NCBI RefSeq assembly: GCF_021347895.1
Contig: NC_067113.1
Coordinates: 38,024,194 to 38,088,193, forward strand
DNA from: Acanthochromis polyacanthus
Lineage: Eukaryota; Chordata; Actinopteri; Pomacentridae
Direction of reading: 5' to 3'
DNA length: 64,000 bases
The notes beneath the pieces are model-generated. The model made no database searches, was not told where the DNA came from, and saw nothing but the letters and a program-made list of their open reading frames with translations. This document shows, piece after piece, positions 50,101 through 58,564 of the stretch (position 1 is the stretch's first letter; every line of letters begins with the position of its first letter). The position numbers were made by a program, and so were the translations under genes.

Positions 50101-52662
50101 AGAACCTTCAGACCTCCTCCGAACCATCAGACCCCCTCAGAACCTTCAGACCTCCTCAGAACCATCAGACCCCCTCAGAACCATCAGACCTCCTCAGAAC
50201 CTTCAGACCTCCTCAGAACCATCAGACCCCCTCAGAACCATCAGACCTCCTCAGAACCTTCAGACCTCCTCAGAACCACACTAGCAAGGAGTCCTCATGC
50301 TTCAACCACTGTTTGGTTCATTTCAAACACTACATCTCCCATAAGCCCCGTCAGCCTGTTGCCATGGAGACGGTGAAGCCTCTCAGAGCTCCTCCTCCCT
50401 GAGTTCTGATGCATTCACGTGCAGCTGAAATAAAAAGCAGAAAACATCTTCTCTGTTCCTGAAGAGCAGCTCTCAGAAACAACAAACCAAACTCAGCTAG
50501 ATGTGAAGCAGCTGAGATTCAAACAGAAGAACTCATCAGAAGATTCAGGAAGGAAGTGGAAGACTGGAAAACATGCTGGCTTCATAAAAGTAAAGAAAGT
50601 CACACAATGATTCAGGTGAACAATCAGTTTTTATTGCTACATGTCCCCTACATGTTCCCTTTATGTTCCTGTTATGTTCCCGTTATGTTCCCGTTATGTT
50701 CCCTATATGTTCCCTATATGTTCCCATTATGTTCCCTATATGTCCACTATATGTTCCCGTTATGTTCCCTATATGTCCACTATATGTTCCCGTTATGTTC
50801 CCTATATGTTCCCGTTATGTTCCCTATATGTTCCCTAGATGTTCCCTATATGTCCACTATATGTTCCCGTTATGTTCCCTATATGTTCCCTATATGTTCC
50901 CTATATGTTCCCTATATGTCCACTATATGTTCCCGTTATGTTCCCTATATGTTCCCGTTATGTTCCCTATATGTCCACTATATGTTCCCGTTATGTTCCC
51001 GTTATGTTCCCGTTATGTTCCCTATATGTCCACTATATGTTCCCGTTATGTTCCCTATATGTTCCCGTTATGTTCCCTATATGTCCACTATATGTTCCCG
51101 TTATGTTCCCTATATGTTCCCGTTATGTTCCCTATATGTCCACTATATGTTCCCGTTATGTTCCCTATATGTTCCCGTTATGTTCCCTATATGTCCACTA
51201 TATGTTCCCGTTATGTTCCCTATATGTTCCCGTTATGTTCCCTATATGTTCCCGTTATGTTCCCTATATGTCCACTATATGTTCCCGTTATGTTCCCTAT
51301 ATGTTCCCGTTATGTTCCCTATATGTCCACTATATGTTCCCGTTATGTTCCCTATATGTTCCCGTTATGTTCCCTATATGTCCACTATATGTTCCCGTTA
51401 TGTTCACTATATGTTCCCGTTATGTTCCCTATATGTCCACTATATGTTCCCGTTATGTTCCCTATATGTTCCCGTTATGTTCCCTATATGTCCACTATAT
51501 GTTCCCGTTATGTTCACTATATGTTCCCGTTATGTTCACTATATGTTCCCGTTATGTTCCCTATATGTCCACTATATGTTCCCGTTATGTTCCCTATATG
51601 TTCCCGTTATGTTCCCTATATGTCCACTATATGTTCCCGTTATGTTCACTATATGTTCCCGTTATGTTCCCTATATGTCCACTATATGTTCCCGTTATGT
51701 TCCCTATATGTTCCCGTTATGTTCCCTATATGTCCACTATATGTTCCCGTTATGTTCACTATATGTTCCCGTTATGTTCACTATATGTTCCCGTTATGTT
51801 CCCTATATGTCCACTATATGTTCCCGTTATGTTCCCTATATGTTCCCGTTATGTTCCCTATATGTCCACTATATGTTCCCGTTATGTTCACTATATGTTC
51901 CCGTTATGTTCCCTATATGTCCACTATATGTTCCCGTTATGTTCCCTATATGTTCCCGTTATGTTCCCTATATGTCCACTATATGTTCCCGTTATGTTCA
52001 CTATATGTTCCCGTTATGTTCACTATATGTTCCCGTTATGTTCCCTATATGTTCCCGTTATGTTCCCTATATGTCCACTATATGTTTCCATTATGTTCCC
52101 TATATGTTCCCGTTATGTTCCCTATATGTCCACTATATGTTCCAATTATGTTCCCTACATGTTCCCATGGTGACCACCAGAAACCTGCTGAGTGTTTGAT
52201 GAGGAGAACCAGTACCAGGATCCATTCAAGGCCACTCAGTGAAAACATTCAGACGTTCTCCTGCTGTTTCCGCTCTGCTTTAGTTTCCAGGCAACTCCAC
52301 GTGATTCTTCTGTCTGATCAAACGTTTCATGTCCTGAGCTGCTGCTACTGCCTTTTCCTTCACTGGGCTTCATTTTTCACTGCATGCATCCCATAATACA
52401 TCCTAGTCTGCACACAGAGACAGAACAGCCAGAACTACATTTAAAAAGGACAGAAAACTGCAGAATATAAATAAACTACAACTAAAACTGATAAACTAAC
52501 AGAACCGCAGAGAAAGGACTGATACTTTCAGGAGACTCAAACGTCTCTGGTTTCTCTTTTTAACTTTACGTCTTCAGGATCAGTGAGAACTGAAGAGAAC
52601 TATATTTTTGATTCTCTGGATGCAGCTGAAGAACAGCTGGATCATCACTACAGAACTGTTTG

Positions 52663-52693
<31 letters not shown>

Positions 52694-55600
52694 CTGTACA
52701 GCATAATAACAGTGGTGTTGATTAAAGGATCTAAAGCTTCTATTGGCACTAAAACAGCGACGCCTGGAGACACCATCAGATCTATGGAGGAGATCAGATA
52801 GATGGAGAGGAGTCCACCCAACAGCTCATCACACAAAAACAGCATCCTTCTACACACCTGGACCTACACACCTACATAACATGACATCTGTCCTAAATGA
52901 CTCAAAAATGATCAAAATGACAAGAAAAGATCAAGTCTGACAGAAAACTGATTGAAAAGGACCAGAAAATTGTCCAAAATGAATCAGAATTCACCAAAAA
53001 AAAGACTTAAATATGATCCAAACTGACTGAAGGTTTGCAGAATGACACAAAATTAGTCCAAGATGCTTCCGAAATTAAAGAAAATAACTCAAAATTTGAG
53101 AAAAAGACTCAAAAATGATCCAAGAAATTAGCTGAAAATGAAATGCAAAATTGTCCTAAATTGCTTGAAAATGAGTCAACAATTGAATAAAATAATAGAA
53201 TAAAATGGTTCCGATCACAGACCAGGGCCAGTGTTCAGACTGAGACTCCTGGATGGATATAAACTGATCTAGGGTCCGTTTTTACCAGAACTCAGATGTG
53301 TTTTTCCTCCTAAATGTCTTGATTCTATCTCCTGGACTGATGAAGTTCTGGAAAACTCCATCAAAAAGTGATAAATCTAGACCCTCCTCTGTGGACTTCA
53401 AGGACCTGGAATGTTCTAAGTGAGACTAAACTTAAAGACTGGAAGCAGGAAAGGAGAACATCCCCTGGAGAAGGTTCTAGAGTAGACCTACCGACAGCTG
53501 GAGAAAGTTCCAGAGTAGACCTTCCGACAGCTGGAGAAAGTTCTAGAGTAGACCTACCGATAACTGTAGAAAGTTCTAGAGTAGACCTACCGACAGCTGG
53601 AGAAAGTTCTAGAGTAGACCTACCGACAGCTGGAGAAAGTTCTAGAGTAGACCTTCCGACAGCTGGAGAAAGTTCTAGAGCAGACTACTGACAGCTGGAG
53701 AAAGTTCTAGAGTAGACCTACCGACAGCTGGAGAAAATTCTAGAGTAGACCTACCAACAACTGGAGAAAGTTCTAGAGCAGACCTACTGACATCTGGAGA
53801 AAGTTCTAGAGCAGACCTACGGACAACTGGACAAAGTTCTAGAGCAGACCTACCGACAGCTGGAGAAAGTTCTAGAGCAGACCTACCGACAGCTGGAGAA
53901 AGTTCTAGAGTAGACCTACCGACAGCTGGGGAAAGTACTAGAGCAGACCTACCGACAGCTGGGGAAAGTTCTAGAGCAGACCTACCGACAGCTGGAGAAA
54001 GTTCTAGAGTAGACCTACCGACAGCTGGGGAAAGTACTAGAGCAGACCTACCGACAACTGGAGAAAGTTCTAGAGCAGAACTACCGACAACTGGGGAAAG
54101 TTCTAGAGCAGACCTACCGACAACTGGGGAAAGTTCTAGAGCAGACCTACCGACAGCTGGGGAAAGTTCTAGAGCAGACCTACCGACAGCTGGAGAAAGT
54201 TCTAGAGCAGACCTACCGACAGCTGGAGAAAGTTCTAGAGGAGACCTTCCGACAGCTGGAGAAAGTTCTAGAGTAGACCTACGGACAACTGGACAAAGTT
54301 CTAGAGCAGACCTACCGACAGCTGGAGAAAGTTCTAGAGCAGACCTACCGACAGCTGGGGAAAGTTCTAGAGCAGACCTACCGACAGCTGGAGAAAGTTC
54401 TAGAGCAGACCTACCGACAACTGGGGAAAGTTCTAGAGCAGACCTACCGACAGCTGGGGAAAGTTCTAGAGCAGACCTACCGACAGCTGGAGAAAGTAAT
54501 AAATAATCTGATGCTTTTGCCCGTTCCGATCTCCATAACGAGGCGTTAAATCAGCCAATCAGGGGTCAGGATGCTGTACAGGGGGATTGTGGGTAAAGGG
54601 TTGTGTTGCTACTGAGTTTAGGAGCTTCGTTGTGTTCAATGAGGACGATTTCACTTCTGTTTATCTCTTATTCATGGATCTGACCCTGAAAGCCTCGTTC
54701 AGCTTAGAAATCTAGTTTACAGCCAAAACAAGAACATAAGGAAATAAAAAACACAGAAAGACGCCATCACAGGGAGCAAAACAGCGATCCTCAAAGTGGA
54801 ATAGTATACAGCTAAATAAACGGCTAACCAGGAAGTATTTTAACCAATCACCAACATCTACATCCATCATTTTAATCCTCTACAGGTGTTCAGCAGGTAG
54901 AGCTAACCTACAGGTGTATCTACAGGTGTCAGGACATTCTGTTCATGGAGAATCTGTCCAGCTCCAGAAGGAAGAAGAAAAACAACTCTGACAGCTAAAT
55001 AATGAACTAGTTTTTTGTCTCAGAGGTTTCCTGCTCCTCTATTTGATGAATTCATTGTTTTCCTCCATCAGTGAGAATCGACTTAATGTTTAACGGAGTG
55101 GTGGAGGTGTAGAGACAGGACTTTATCCCAGGGATCTGAGGAGGCTTCATGTCTCTGAATCCACTGCTTCACTTTCTGCTGATGGGACGCAGGTGTTTCC
55201 CAGCATGCACCACGGCTCCCTGGCCAGGTGAGCAACGGACGGAGCGGTTAGCGGCCGCCGTCCAGCTGACTCCATCAGCTCTCAGAATACAGAAGAAGAA
55301 ATAAACCGAGGAACGGGAGGACAAAGAGCAGACAGAAGGAAAAGGAAATCTGATTATTTACTGGAGTTAACTCTGAAAAACAGTTTAATCTCTGAAATAG
55401 CAGTCAGTATAACTGCATTATCATTGAGTATAACTGTAGTATTAGTGAGTATAACTGTAGTATTAGTGAGTATAACTGTAGTATCAGTGAGTATAACTGC
55501 AGTATCAGTGAGTATAACTGTAGTATTAGTGAGTATAACTGTAGTATCAGTGAGTATAACTGCAGTATCAGTGAGTATAACTGTAGTATCAGTGAGTATA

Positions 55601-57092
55601 ACTGCAGTATCAGTGAGTATAACTGTAGTATCAGTGAGTATAACTGCAGTAAAGGTCAGACTGAACACTGAGGATGTGATTAAACATGGCTGCTGCTCCC
55701 CTCCCCCCTCCAACCAAAAACAGCATCAAAGCAATCAAAATGGAAATGTTAGCATGAATGGACCTCCCCTCCCCCCATCACCTCCTCCCTCCTCCATCAC
55801 CTCCCCCATCTCCATCACCTCCTCCTGCATCCAACTCTGCAGACTTCCCTCCATACTAACCAGCCTCCCCTTGCTCCAAAATGGAAGCTTCCACTACAAC
55901 CTGAAACACAACAACATCTGATCAGCTGCTGCATTCCTCCAGAAATGCATCGATCAGGCCTCCGACTGTCCACATTAACCCACCGAGCGGCTCTCTCAGA
56001 CCCTCCCCCGCTCCGCCCCGCCGGGATGTGAGGAGCTGACCGCGGTGCTGAAGCAGCCTCCGGCCGGCAGCCCGCAGCATCCAGCGGCTCTGAGCGCAGC
56101 ATCAGGCCGTCTCAAAGTTAACGCAGGACGGCGGAGCTGGTAGTAAGAGAGCGGAGAGCAGCCAATGAGCGACGGCGCTGCGGTCACGTGACACTCAGAA
56201 ATAACAGCAGCAGAAGATAAAGTAAGAAAAGCTGCTAAAAAAGAGACAAAAAACATCCTGAAGACTCAATAAACGACTAGTTGAGCTGCTTTAACCGGCA
56301 GCCAGGCTCCAGCAGCAGCTGGTTAGCGGCATTTAGCTGCTCTACGACCCCACAGAAACATGTCGACCTGCTCAAAATGGACGCTAACATTTTTCAACAT
56401 TACACAACTTTAGAGCAGCAGCTGGGCGGCGGAGCTAACAGCCTCCAGCCCAGAGAGGAGCATCCTCAGCGGCCACAGCAGCCCCGGGGGGGTCTCTCCT
56501 CCTGGAGCTCCATCCTTCTGGAGCCCGGCCAGCCGGGCTCTGGGAGGACAGGCTCCTGCTTTGTGACACCGAGAAACTTCAGCAATATGACGGAGCTGAG
56601 AAATAAAGAGCAGCCGGCTAACAGACATATTAACCCCGGTAAAGTTTGTCCACAGTCCACCGGAGAACCCCGGAGCTTTACCTGCGGCTCCTGCTTCATC
56701 GGTGCAACTAGTCGGCTGGAGGAGAACCGGGATCCAGAAAAGTCTCAAGTTTTCCGGGAGGAAACAAAGCGGCGATGATCGCAGCTGCTCATAAATATTC
56801 AGGTCGCGTCCGGATCGACTCACAGCAGCAGCGCCGCATTATCGTCCGATTCCTGCCGCGACAAAGAGCCAAAAAGCCGCGACAAGATGCTCAAAGTGCC
56901 GCTAAAAGTCACACAATGAGCCCCGGAGGAGGCGGCGGGTGACCAGAGGACGGTAGCCGGCGACATGTCGCATAGTTCCCCGTCAGCTGCCTCCTCTCCT
57001 CCGGCTCACTCTCTCCAACAACACGATGTTTCACTTACCTGATGACATTGGATCTCCACTTGGAGCGCCTCTTGCAGGCCCTGGACTTCCAT
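28921..57092 (-). CDS. phf21b: PHD finger protein 21B (14 coding exons, 528 aa)
   Basis: This is the total span of a gene I assembled from 14 minus-strand coding exons, each listed separately. All introns are GT-AG and all phases join, giving 528 residues; human PHF21B has about 531. Protein order: N-terminus 1-33 shared with PHF21A, Ser/Pro/Gln-rich middle, the [17 protein letters not shown] block (271-287), a basic [14 protein letters not shown] segment, one C4HC3 PHD finger (348-389), then a leucine-rich coiled coil (about 417-485) and a short tail. PHF21A (BHC80) belongs to the LSD1-CoREST complex and its PHD finger reads unmethylated H3K4; PHF21B is its less studied nuclear paralogue. 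The PHF21A AT-hook is absent and the tail IQVTMTTT fits PHF21B. Introns carry many tandem arrays. Confidence 0.93.
29180..30055. repeat. Degenerate ~45-bp repeat in phf21b intron 13
   Basis: Repeats of TAGCTTAGCATTACCTGAAC followed by ATTAGCCTAATATTAGCAAT, most regular around 29500-29720 and decayed elsewhere. The array begins about 20 nt upstream of the exon 14 acceptor. Confidence 0.85.
30544..30647 (-). CDS. phf21b: phf21b coding exon 13 (coiled coil)
   Basis: 104 nt in phase 1. With the last base of exon 12 it encodes 35 residues (415-449), [18 protein letters not shown] onward, ending KLNLMLQ. Heptad leucines suggest a coiled coil. Acceptor GTGTTGTAG, donor CAG|GTAAAT. Confidence 0.93.
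30652..30748. repeat. 22-bp repeat, about 4 copies, beside the exon 13 acceptor
   Basis: Unit ACACACGTATGAACCACACA plus two bases. On the minus strand the last unit runs directly into the exon 13 acceptor (TGTGTGTTGTAG), so the acceptor looks like a modified unit. Confidence 0.9.
30785..30851 (-). CDS. phf21b: phf21b coding exon 12
   Basis: 67 nt encoding residues 393-414, [20 protein letters not shown] then KT, plus one base of the next codon. SYVTHKT is conserved in PHF21B. Donor ACAG|GTGAGG. Confidence 0.92.
30852..31362. other. phf21b intron 11 with GCTAAGCTAA-type dispersed repeat
   Basis: Contains ATGCTAAGCTAAGCTAACCA-like words near 30967, 31120 and 31270 among unique sequence. The same words form the degenerate array at 46102-46445. 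Confidence 0.5.
31363..31521 (-). CDS. phf21b: phf21b coding exon 11 (PHD finger)
   Basis: 159 nt encoding residues 340-392, which is the entire C4HC3 PHD zinc finger. Ligands within the exon are C9-x2-C12, C21-x2-C24, H29-x2-C32 and C47-x2-C50. The segment [18 protein letters not shown] is the family hallmark. The acidic EDLEHDDH before the first Cys corresponds to the region that contacts the H3 tail in PHF21A. Acceptor GTGCTTTCAG, donor AAG|GTATTG. Confidence 0.96.
31553..31705 (-). repeat. Degenerate ~18-bp repeat in phf21b intron 10
   Basis: Repeats of AAAACTTTACACTTTAG-like words. On the opposite strand these read GTGTAAAGTTTGAGTTTA-like, the same unit as the array at 34733-34920 in intron 9, so the two arrays form an inverted pair around exon 10. 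It ends about 30 nt from the exon 11 acceptor. Confidence 0.75.
31913..31935 (-). CDS. phf21b: phf21b coding exon 10 (23-nt microexon)
   Basis: Only 23 nt. With one base from exon 9 it encodes DSEDFCWK (332-339), matching the ANEDPCWK segment of mammalian PHF21B. Acceptor CATGCTAG at 31936, donor AAG|GTAGGT. Skipping it would shift the frame ahead of the PHD finger. Confidence 0.9.
31993..33404. repeat. 12-bp minisatellite, part 1 (phf21b intron 9)
   Basis: About 117 copies of GGAAGTAGAGCA with GGTAGTAGAACA and GGAGGAAGTAG variants and visible higher-order blocks. The minus strand is pyrimidine-rich (TTCCTGTTCTAC) and ends about 55 nt upstream of the exon 10 acceptor. Several stop-free frames of about 500 codons (Cys-Ser-Thr, Leu-Pro or Phe-Tyr-Leu repeats) are artefacts. 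Confidence 0.97.
33405..34142. mobile_element. Non-autonomous TIR DNA transposon (Harbinger/ISL2EU-like), 738 bp
   Basis: Long terminal inverted repeats. The left end starts GGCTGAATCCCAAACCGCCC and continues CTACACACTATCCCTACACA. The right end reads back as GGCTGAATCCCAAACCGCCC then CTACACACTCCCCCTACAC. GAA stands on each side (33402-33404 and 34143-34145), compatible with a 3-bp target duplication, although the flanking repeat makes this ambiguous. No transposase is encoded. The superfamily is a guess from TIR style and duplication length. Confidence 0.85.
34143..34641. repeat. 12-bp minisatellite, part 2
   Basis: The same GGAAGTAGAACA array in the same orientation beyond the TIR element, about 42 copies, with GGAAGTAAAACA variants more frequent than in part 1. 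Confidence 0.97.
34733..34920 (+). repeat. Degenerate ~18-bp repeat in phf21b intron 9
   Basis: GTGTAAAGTTTGAGTTTA-like units, inverted relative to the array at 31553-31705. Confidence 0.75.
35169..35223 (-). CDS. phf21b: phf21b coding exon 9
   Basis: 55 nt encoding [18 protein letters not shown] (314-331) plus one base. It corresponds to RKRLASNYLNNPLFLTAR of mammalian PHF21B. Acceptor GTGTCTGCAG, donor GAG|GTGAGA. Confidence 0.93.
35372..35448 (-). CDS. phf21b: phf21b coding exon 8 (basic segment)
   Basis: 77 nt completing the split Glu codon and encoding [20 protein letters not shown] then GLFEPE (288-313). RRQERKRR is a plausible nuclear localisation signal. Acceptor TGATCAG, donor CCGAG|GTCTCT. 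Confidence 0.95.
35831..37178. repeat. Mixed 18/10-bp minisatellite in phf21b intron 7
   Basis: Combines GTGATCATGTGACCTGCT or GTGACCATGTGACCTGCT (18 bp) with GTGACCTGCT (10 bp). Where a 10-bp unit follows an 18-bp unit, the minus strand reads AGGTCACAGCAGGTCA, an exact DR4 nuclear-receptor element; I count about 25. Many 18-bp units contain TCATGTGAC. The array ends 6 nt from the exon 7 donor. Long frames such as [15 protein letters not shown] are artefacts. Confidence 0.97.
37185..37236 (-). CDS. phf21b: phf21b coding exon 7
   Basis: 52 nt encoding [17 protein letters not shown] (271-287) plus one base, the most conserved block outside the PHD finger in PHF21A/B. Acceptor CATTTCCAG, donor GAGG|GTGAGT. 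Confidence 0.96.
37360..37455 (-). CDS. phf21b: phf21b coding exon 6
   Basis: 96 nt encoding residues 239-270, from [19 protein letters not shown] to [14 protein letters not shown] is shared with mammalian PHF21B. Acceptor GGGTTTCAG, donor GAG|GTGAGC. Intron 6 is only 123 nt. Confidence 0.93.
37688..37987 (-). CDS. phf21b: phf21b coding exon 5
   Basis: 300 nt encoding residues 139-238. It begins [15 protein letters not shown] and includes [14 protein letters not shown] and [14 protein letters not shown], each recognisable in mammalian PHF21B. It is rich in Ser, Pro, Gly and Gln, probably disordered, and GC-rich. Acceptor GTGGTCCAG. The chosen donor is GTGAAG|GTGCAG, which keeps phase with exon 6 but is not a strong consensus. 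Confidence 0.9.
38448..38540 (-). CDS. phf21b: phf21b coding exon 4
   Basis: 93 nt encoding residues 108-138, [20 protein letters not shown] then [11 protein letters not shown], nearly the mammalian PHF21B sequence. Acceptor GTGTTTCAG, donor CTCAG|GTATGG. Confidence 0.94.
38750..40466. repeat. 21-bp minisatellite, about 82 copies (phf21b intron 3)
   Basis: The unit contains ATTCTAAACGGATCTAAAA plus two bases; GGATCT/AGATCT, GGATAT, and ACC/AGC are the main variants. A minus-strand frame of 592 codons reading [14 protein letters not shown] is an artefact of the 7-codon period. Confidence 0.97.
40467..41274. other. Unique part of phf21b intron 3
   Basis: No exon or repeat is recognised here. 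A GTTACCATGGAAAC word near 41112 is close to an RFX X-box. Confidence 0.4.
41275..44309. repeat. 21-bp minisatellite, about 145 copies (phf21b intron 3)
   Basis: The largest array in the window. The unit contains ACAGCTGATGGTAGAACAT plus two bases, with GGTGG, GATAG and an 18-bp GATAGAACATCT variant. Almost every unit holds the palindromic E-box CAGCTG, so these recur every 21 bp. The minus strand has a 926-codon artefact frame reading LPSAVDV. Confidence 0.98.
44553..44774 (-). CDS. phf21b: phf21b coding exon 3
   Basis: 222 nt encoding residues 34-107. It begins [20 protein letters not shown] and ends [21 protein letters not shown] and TTPINLQT parallel MVTAINSQKA and NTPVNLQT of PHF21A. 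Acceptor GTGTCTCCTCAG, donor CCCAG|GTACGT. Confidence 0.9.
44779..44855. repeat. 25-bp repeat, about 3 copies, at the exon 3 acceptor
   Basis: Unit AGACACACAGGTGGACGGAC plus AGGTG. On the minus strand the final copy (CTGTGTGTCTCCTCAG) is itself the exon 3 splice acceptor, differing from other copies by small changes. Confidence 0.9.
45185..45345. repeat. (AAC)n-rich simple repeat
   Basis: Interrupted AAC/ACA trinucleotide tract in phf21b intron 2. Confidence 0.9.
45346..46101. other. AT-rich part of phf21b intron 2
   Basis: Degenerate TTTATTTTATGAAACATT repetition from about 45415 to 45625, otherwise unique. No exon is seen. Confidence 0.5.
46102..46445. repeat. Degenerate GCTAAGCTAGCAGT repeat (phf21b intron 2)
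   Basis: Repeats of TTTATGCTAAGCTAAGCTAG then CAGTACCTTT, about 8-9 degenerate copies. Related words occur in intron 11. Confidence 0.85.
46637..46681 (-). CDS. phf21b: phf21b coding exon 2
   Basis: 45 nt encoding [15 protein letters not shown] (19-33). Spaced matches to the NADLKKQLHELQ segment of PHF21A support it. It is shorter than the 22-residue mammalian PHF21B counterpart. Acceptor TCTTTTGCAG, donor ACAG|GTAGGA. Confidence 0.8.
47997..48868. repeat. Mixed 10/11-bp minisatellite (phf21b intron 1)
   Basis: AACCAACAGG (10 bp), ATACCAACAGG and ACACCAACAGG (11 bp) in irregular order, open in several frames on both strands. A short precursor-like stretch with the same words lies at 47148-47210, separated by 800 bp of unique DNA. 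Confidence 0.96.
48869..49654. other. Unique part of phf21b intron 1
   Basis: Degenerate ACTGGTTTTAGAC words at 48925-49170. A 117-codon frame at 49258-49611 has no recognisable domain and I do not treat it as a gene. Confidence 0.4.
49655..50278. repeat. 19-bp minisatellite, about 33 copies (phf21b intron 1)
   Basis: Unit AGACCTCCTCAGAACCTTC with CTCCGAACC, CCATC and CCCCCTC variants. Confidence 0.96.
50642..52169. repeat. 11-bp minisatellite with higher-order structure (phf21b intron 1)
   Basis: Built from TTCCCGTTATG, TTCCCTATATG and TCCACTATATG units (11 bp) in recurring orders. No stop occurs in any plus frame, so three open frames of 444-577 codons arise as artefacts. Confidence 0.97.
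52170..53463. other. phf21b intron 1 between arrays
   Basis: Contains a (GATT)8 microsatellite at about 52664-52695 and a degenerate A-rich CAAAATGA block at 52890-53200. No exon is seen. Confidence 0.5.
53464..54497. repeat. 33-bp minisatellite, about 31 copies (phf21b intron 1)
   Basis: The unit contains CGACAGCTGGAGAAAGTTCT followed by AGAGTAGACCTAC. Most units hold a CAGCTG E-box (some CAACTG) and GAAAGTTCTAGAG, which matches the alternating GAA-nn-TTC-nn-GA pattern of a heat-shock element except for its last base. Confidence 0.97.
54498..55402. other. Unique part of phf21b intron 1
   Basis: No exon or strong repeat recognised. Confidence 0.4.
55403..55652. repeat. 21-bp minisatellite, about 12 copies (phf21b intron 1)
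   Basis: Unit AGTATAACTGTAGTATTAGT plus G, with GCAGTATCAG variants. Open frames (ITVVSVS, TAVILTD) are artefacts. Confidence 0.96.
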
Positions 57093-57520
57093 GTTCTCCG
57101 AGGAAACACTTTTCTGGCACTTTGAGCGCCGCGGAGCCGAACTTTAAGTGAATTAAAGCTTTTTTAAAAGCGACAATAACAATTGAAAGACTCCGACTGA
57201 GCAGCAAGTTCTCGCTTCTTTTACCGACCAGGACTCATCACACACTTTCCGCCCGTCTCCAAAAGTGCTCCAAACCGGGCGGACGGAGCTCGGGCCTGGC
57301 ACGGGTCCTCTCCGGGGTTCGGTTGAGCGTCGACGGGTCCTACCGGGCGGTGGGTTCGCTTTTCTTTCGGTAAATTTAAGTTGAAAAACGGGGACTATAT
57401 TTTGTCCGAGTCCGCGGCTTGATTTCACTTTGCCTGGGGAAAAGTTGCGCTTCGGCTGTCAATGGTAATTCTGAAGTTCCCGGATGGAGCTCAGAGAGCA
57501 CACTGAGCATGCGCAGAGAG
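55950..57520 (-). promoter_or_regulatory. phf21b: CpG-rich promoter region of phf21b
   Basis: GC- and CpG-rich DNA surrounds the first coding exon and extends about 1.1 kb into intron 1. This is typical of a CpG-island promoter. An NRF1-like GCATGCGC lies near 57508, upstream of the start on the minus strand. No clear TATA box was identified, and the transcription start is not determined. Open frames within (for example 165 codons, plus strand, 56281-56778) are not convincing genes. Confidence 0.6.
57039..57092 (-). CDS. phf21b: phf21b coding exon 1 (start)
   Basis: 54 nt encoding [18 protein letters not shown], which matches the N-terminus of PHF21A (MELQTLQEALKVEIQVHQ) residue for residue in length. 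The start codon is 57092-57090 and the donor is CATCAG|GTAAGT. This firmly fixes the 5' end of the coding region. Confidence 0.95.
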
Positions 57521-58564
57521 CAGGGCAGCTCCAGCCAGTTTCTGCCTAAAGTCTTGTTTTTACACATTTTCTGACAAAAAACTACAACTACCCAAACACA
57601 GAGGGACTGTAGAGGTCTGATAAAAGTAGAATATTAAAGACAGACAGCTTATGTGCAGCTAAAGTCTACATTAACCCTGATTCTCTCATGTGATTATCCA
57701 AAACTGACAACTAACTACACAAAGACAAGGTGATGACAGAGGTCTAAATACACTGAAATATTAATCTATTGTTGGTTTTCTACAGCTAAAGTGTAAGTTG
57801 ACAGTGCATATCTCATCCTATTTTCCAATATAACCTCAATAGTAAAACTTTGACTAAGCAGTTAATCCAAACATTATCAATAGAACCAAGAGAAAACCCA
57901 CAAAACATGAAAATGAAAACATGACATGAGCTAATATTTATGATAAATCAATCAGTCAGACTTTATCTGTCCAACAGACTTCATACAAACAGACAACAAC
58001 ACAAAGCACAAAAAGAACAGAGAACCAAACAATCGACTTCTCACTGGAAAATGAATTTAAATGATCATTTCCACTAAGATCACAGTCTGAGTTATTTTTC
58101 ATGTCGCTCTGCTCCAAGACGTCTGAATCCTGCATCTGTAATAAACAAACTCACATCCTCATTAGGGAGTAAACTATGACTGTCTTCACTTTAGTCAGTC
58201 ATTTTCTATCTTAAAACTATTTATAATCCAAATAAAACTCTGTAGGCCTTTAGGAAAAACACTGATTCATTCAGCGCTAAACGTCAGAACAGTACCTTCA
58301 CTTTTATTTGTCCATGTTTTCAGGACAAAAAAATATGAAGTTATATAAAACTATGAGATCCTCAGCAGACTAAATCCAAAACAGCTCAGAACCTTCATCT
58401 CACAGTGACTTTAAACGTGTTTTAGGGAACACTGGTGCTGAAAAGAAACACAGAACACTTCATATTCCAGTTACTGAGGAACAAAAGTAGAACATGAACA
58501 CAAAACTTTTCCAGAGTTCATTTGTTAAATTAAAATCTAAATACCTCTCATTATTATTGTTATC
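57521..58564. other. AT-rich spacer upstream of phf21b
   Basis: No gene or repeat is recognised. Confidence 0.4.

Noticed and set aside
50556..52396. 444-577-codon frames rich in Cys, Tyr, Met and Pro
   Set aside because: All three plus frames of an 11-bp stop-free unit are open.
56281..56778. 165-codon plus-strand frame in the CpG region
   Set aside because: No domain or paralogue recognised, it overlaps an opposing frame of similar length, and CpG-rich DNA is poor in stops.
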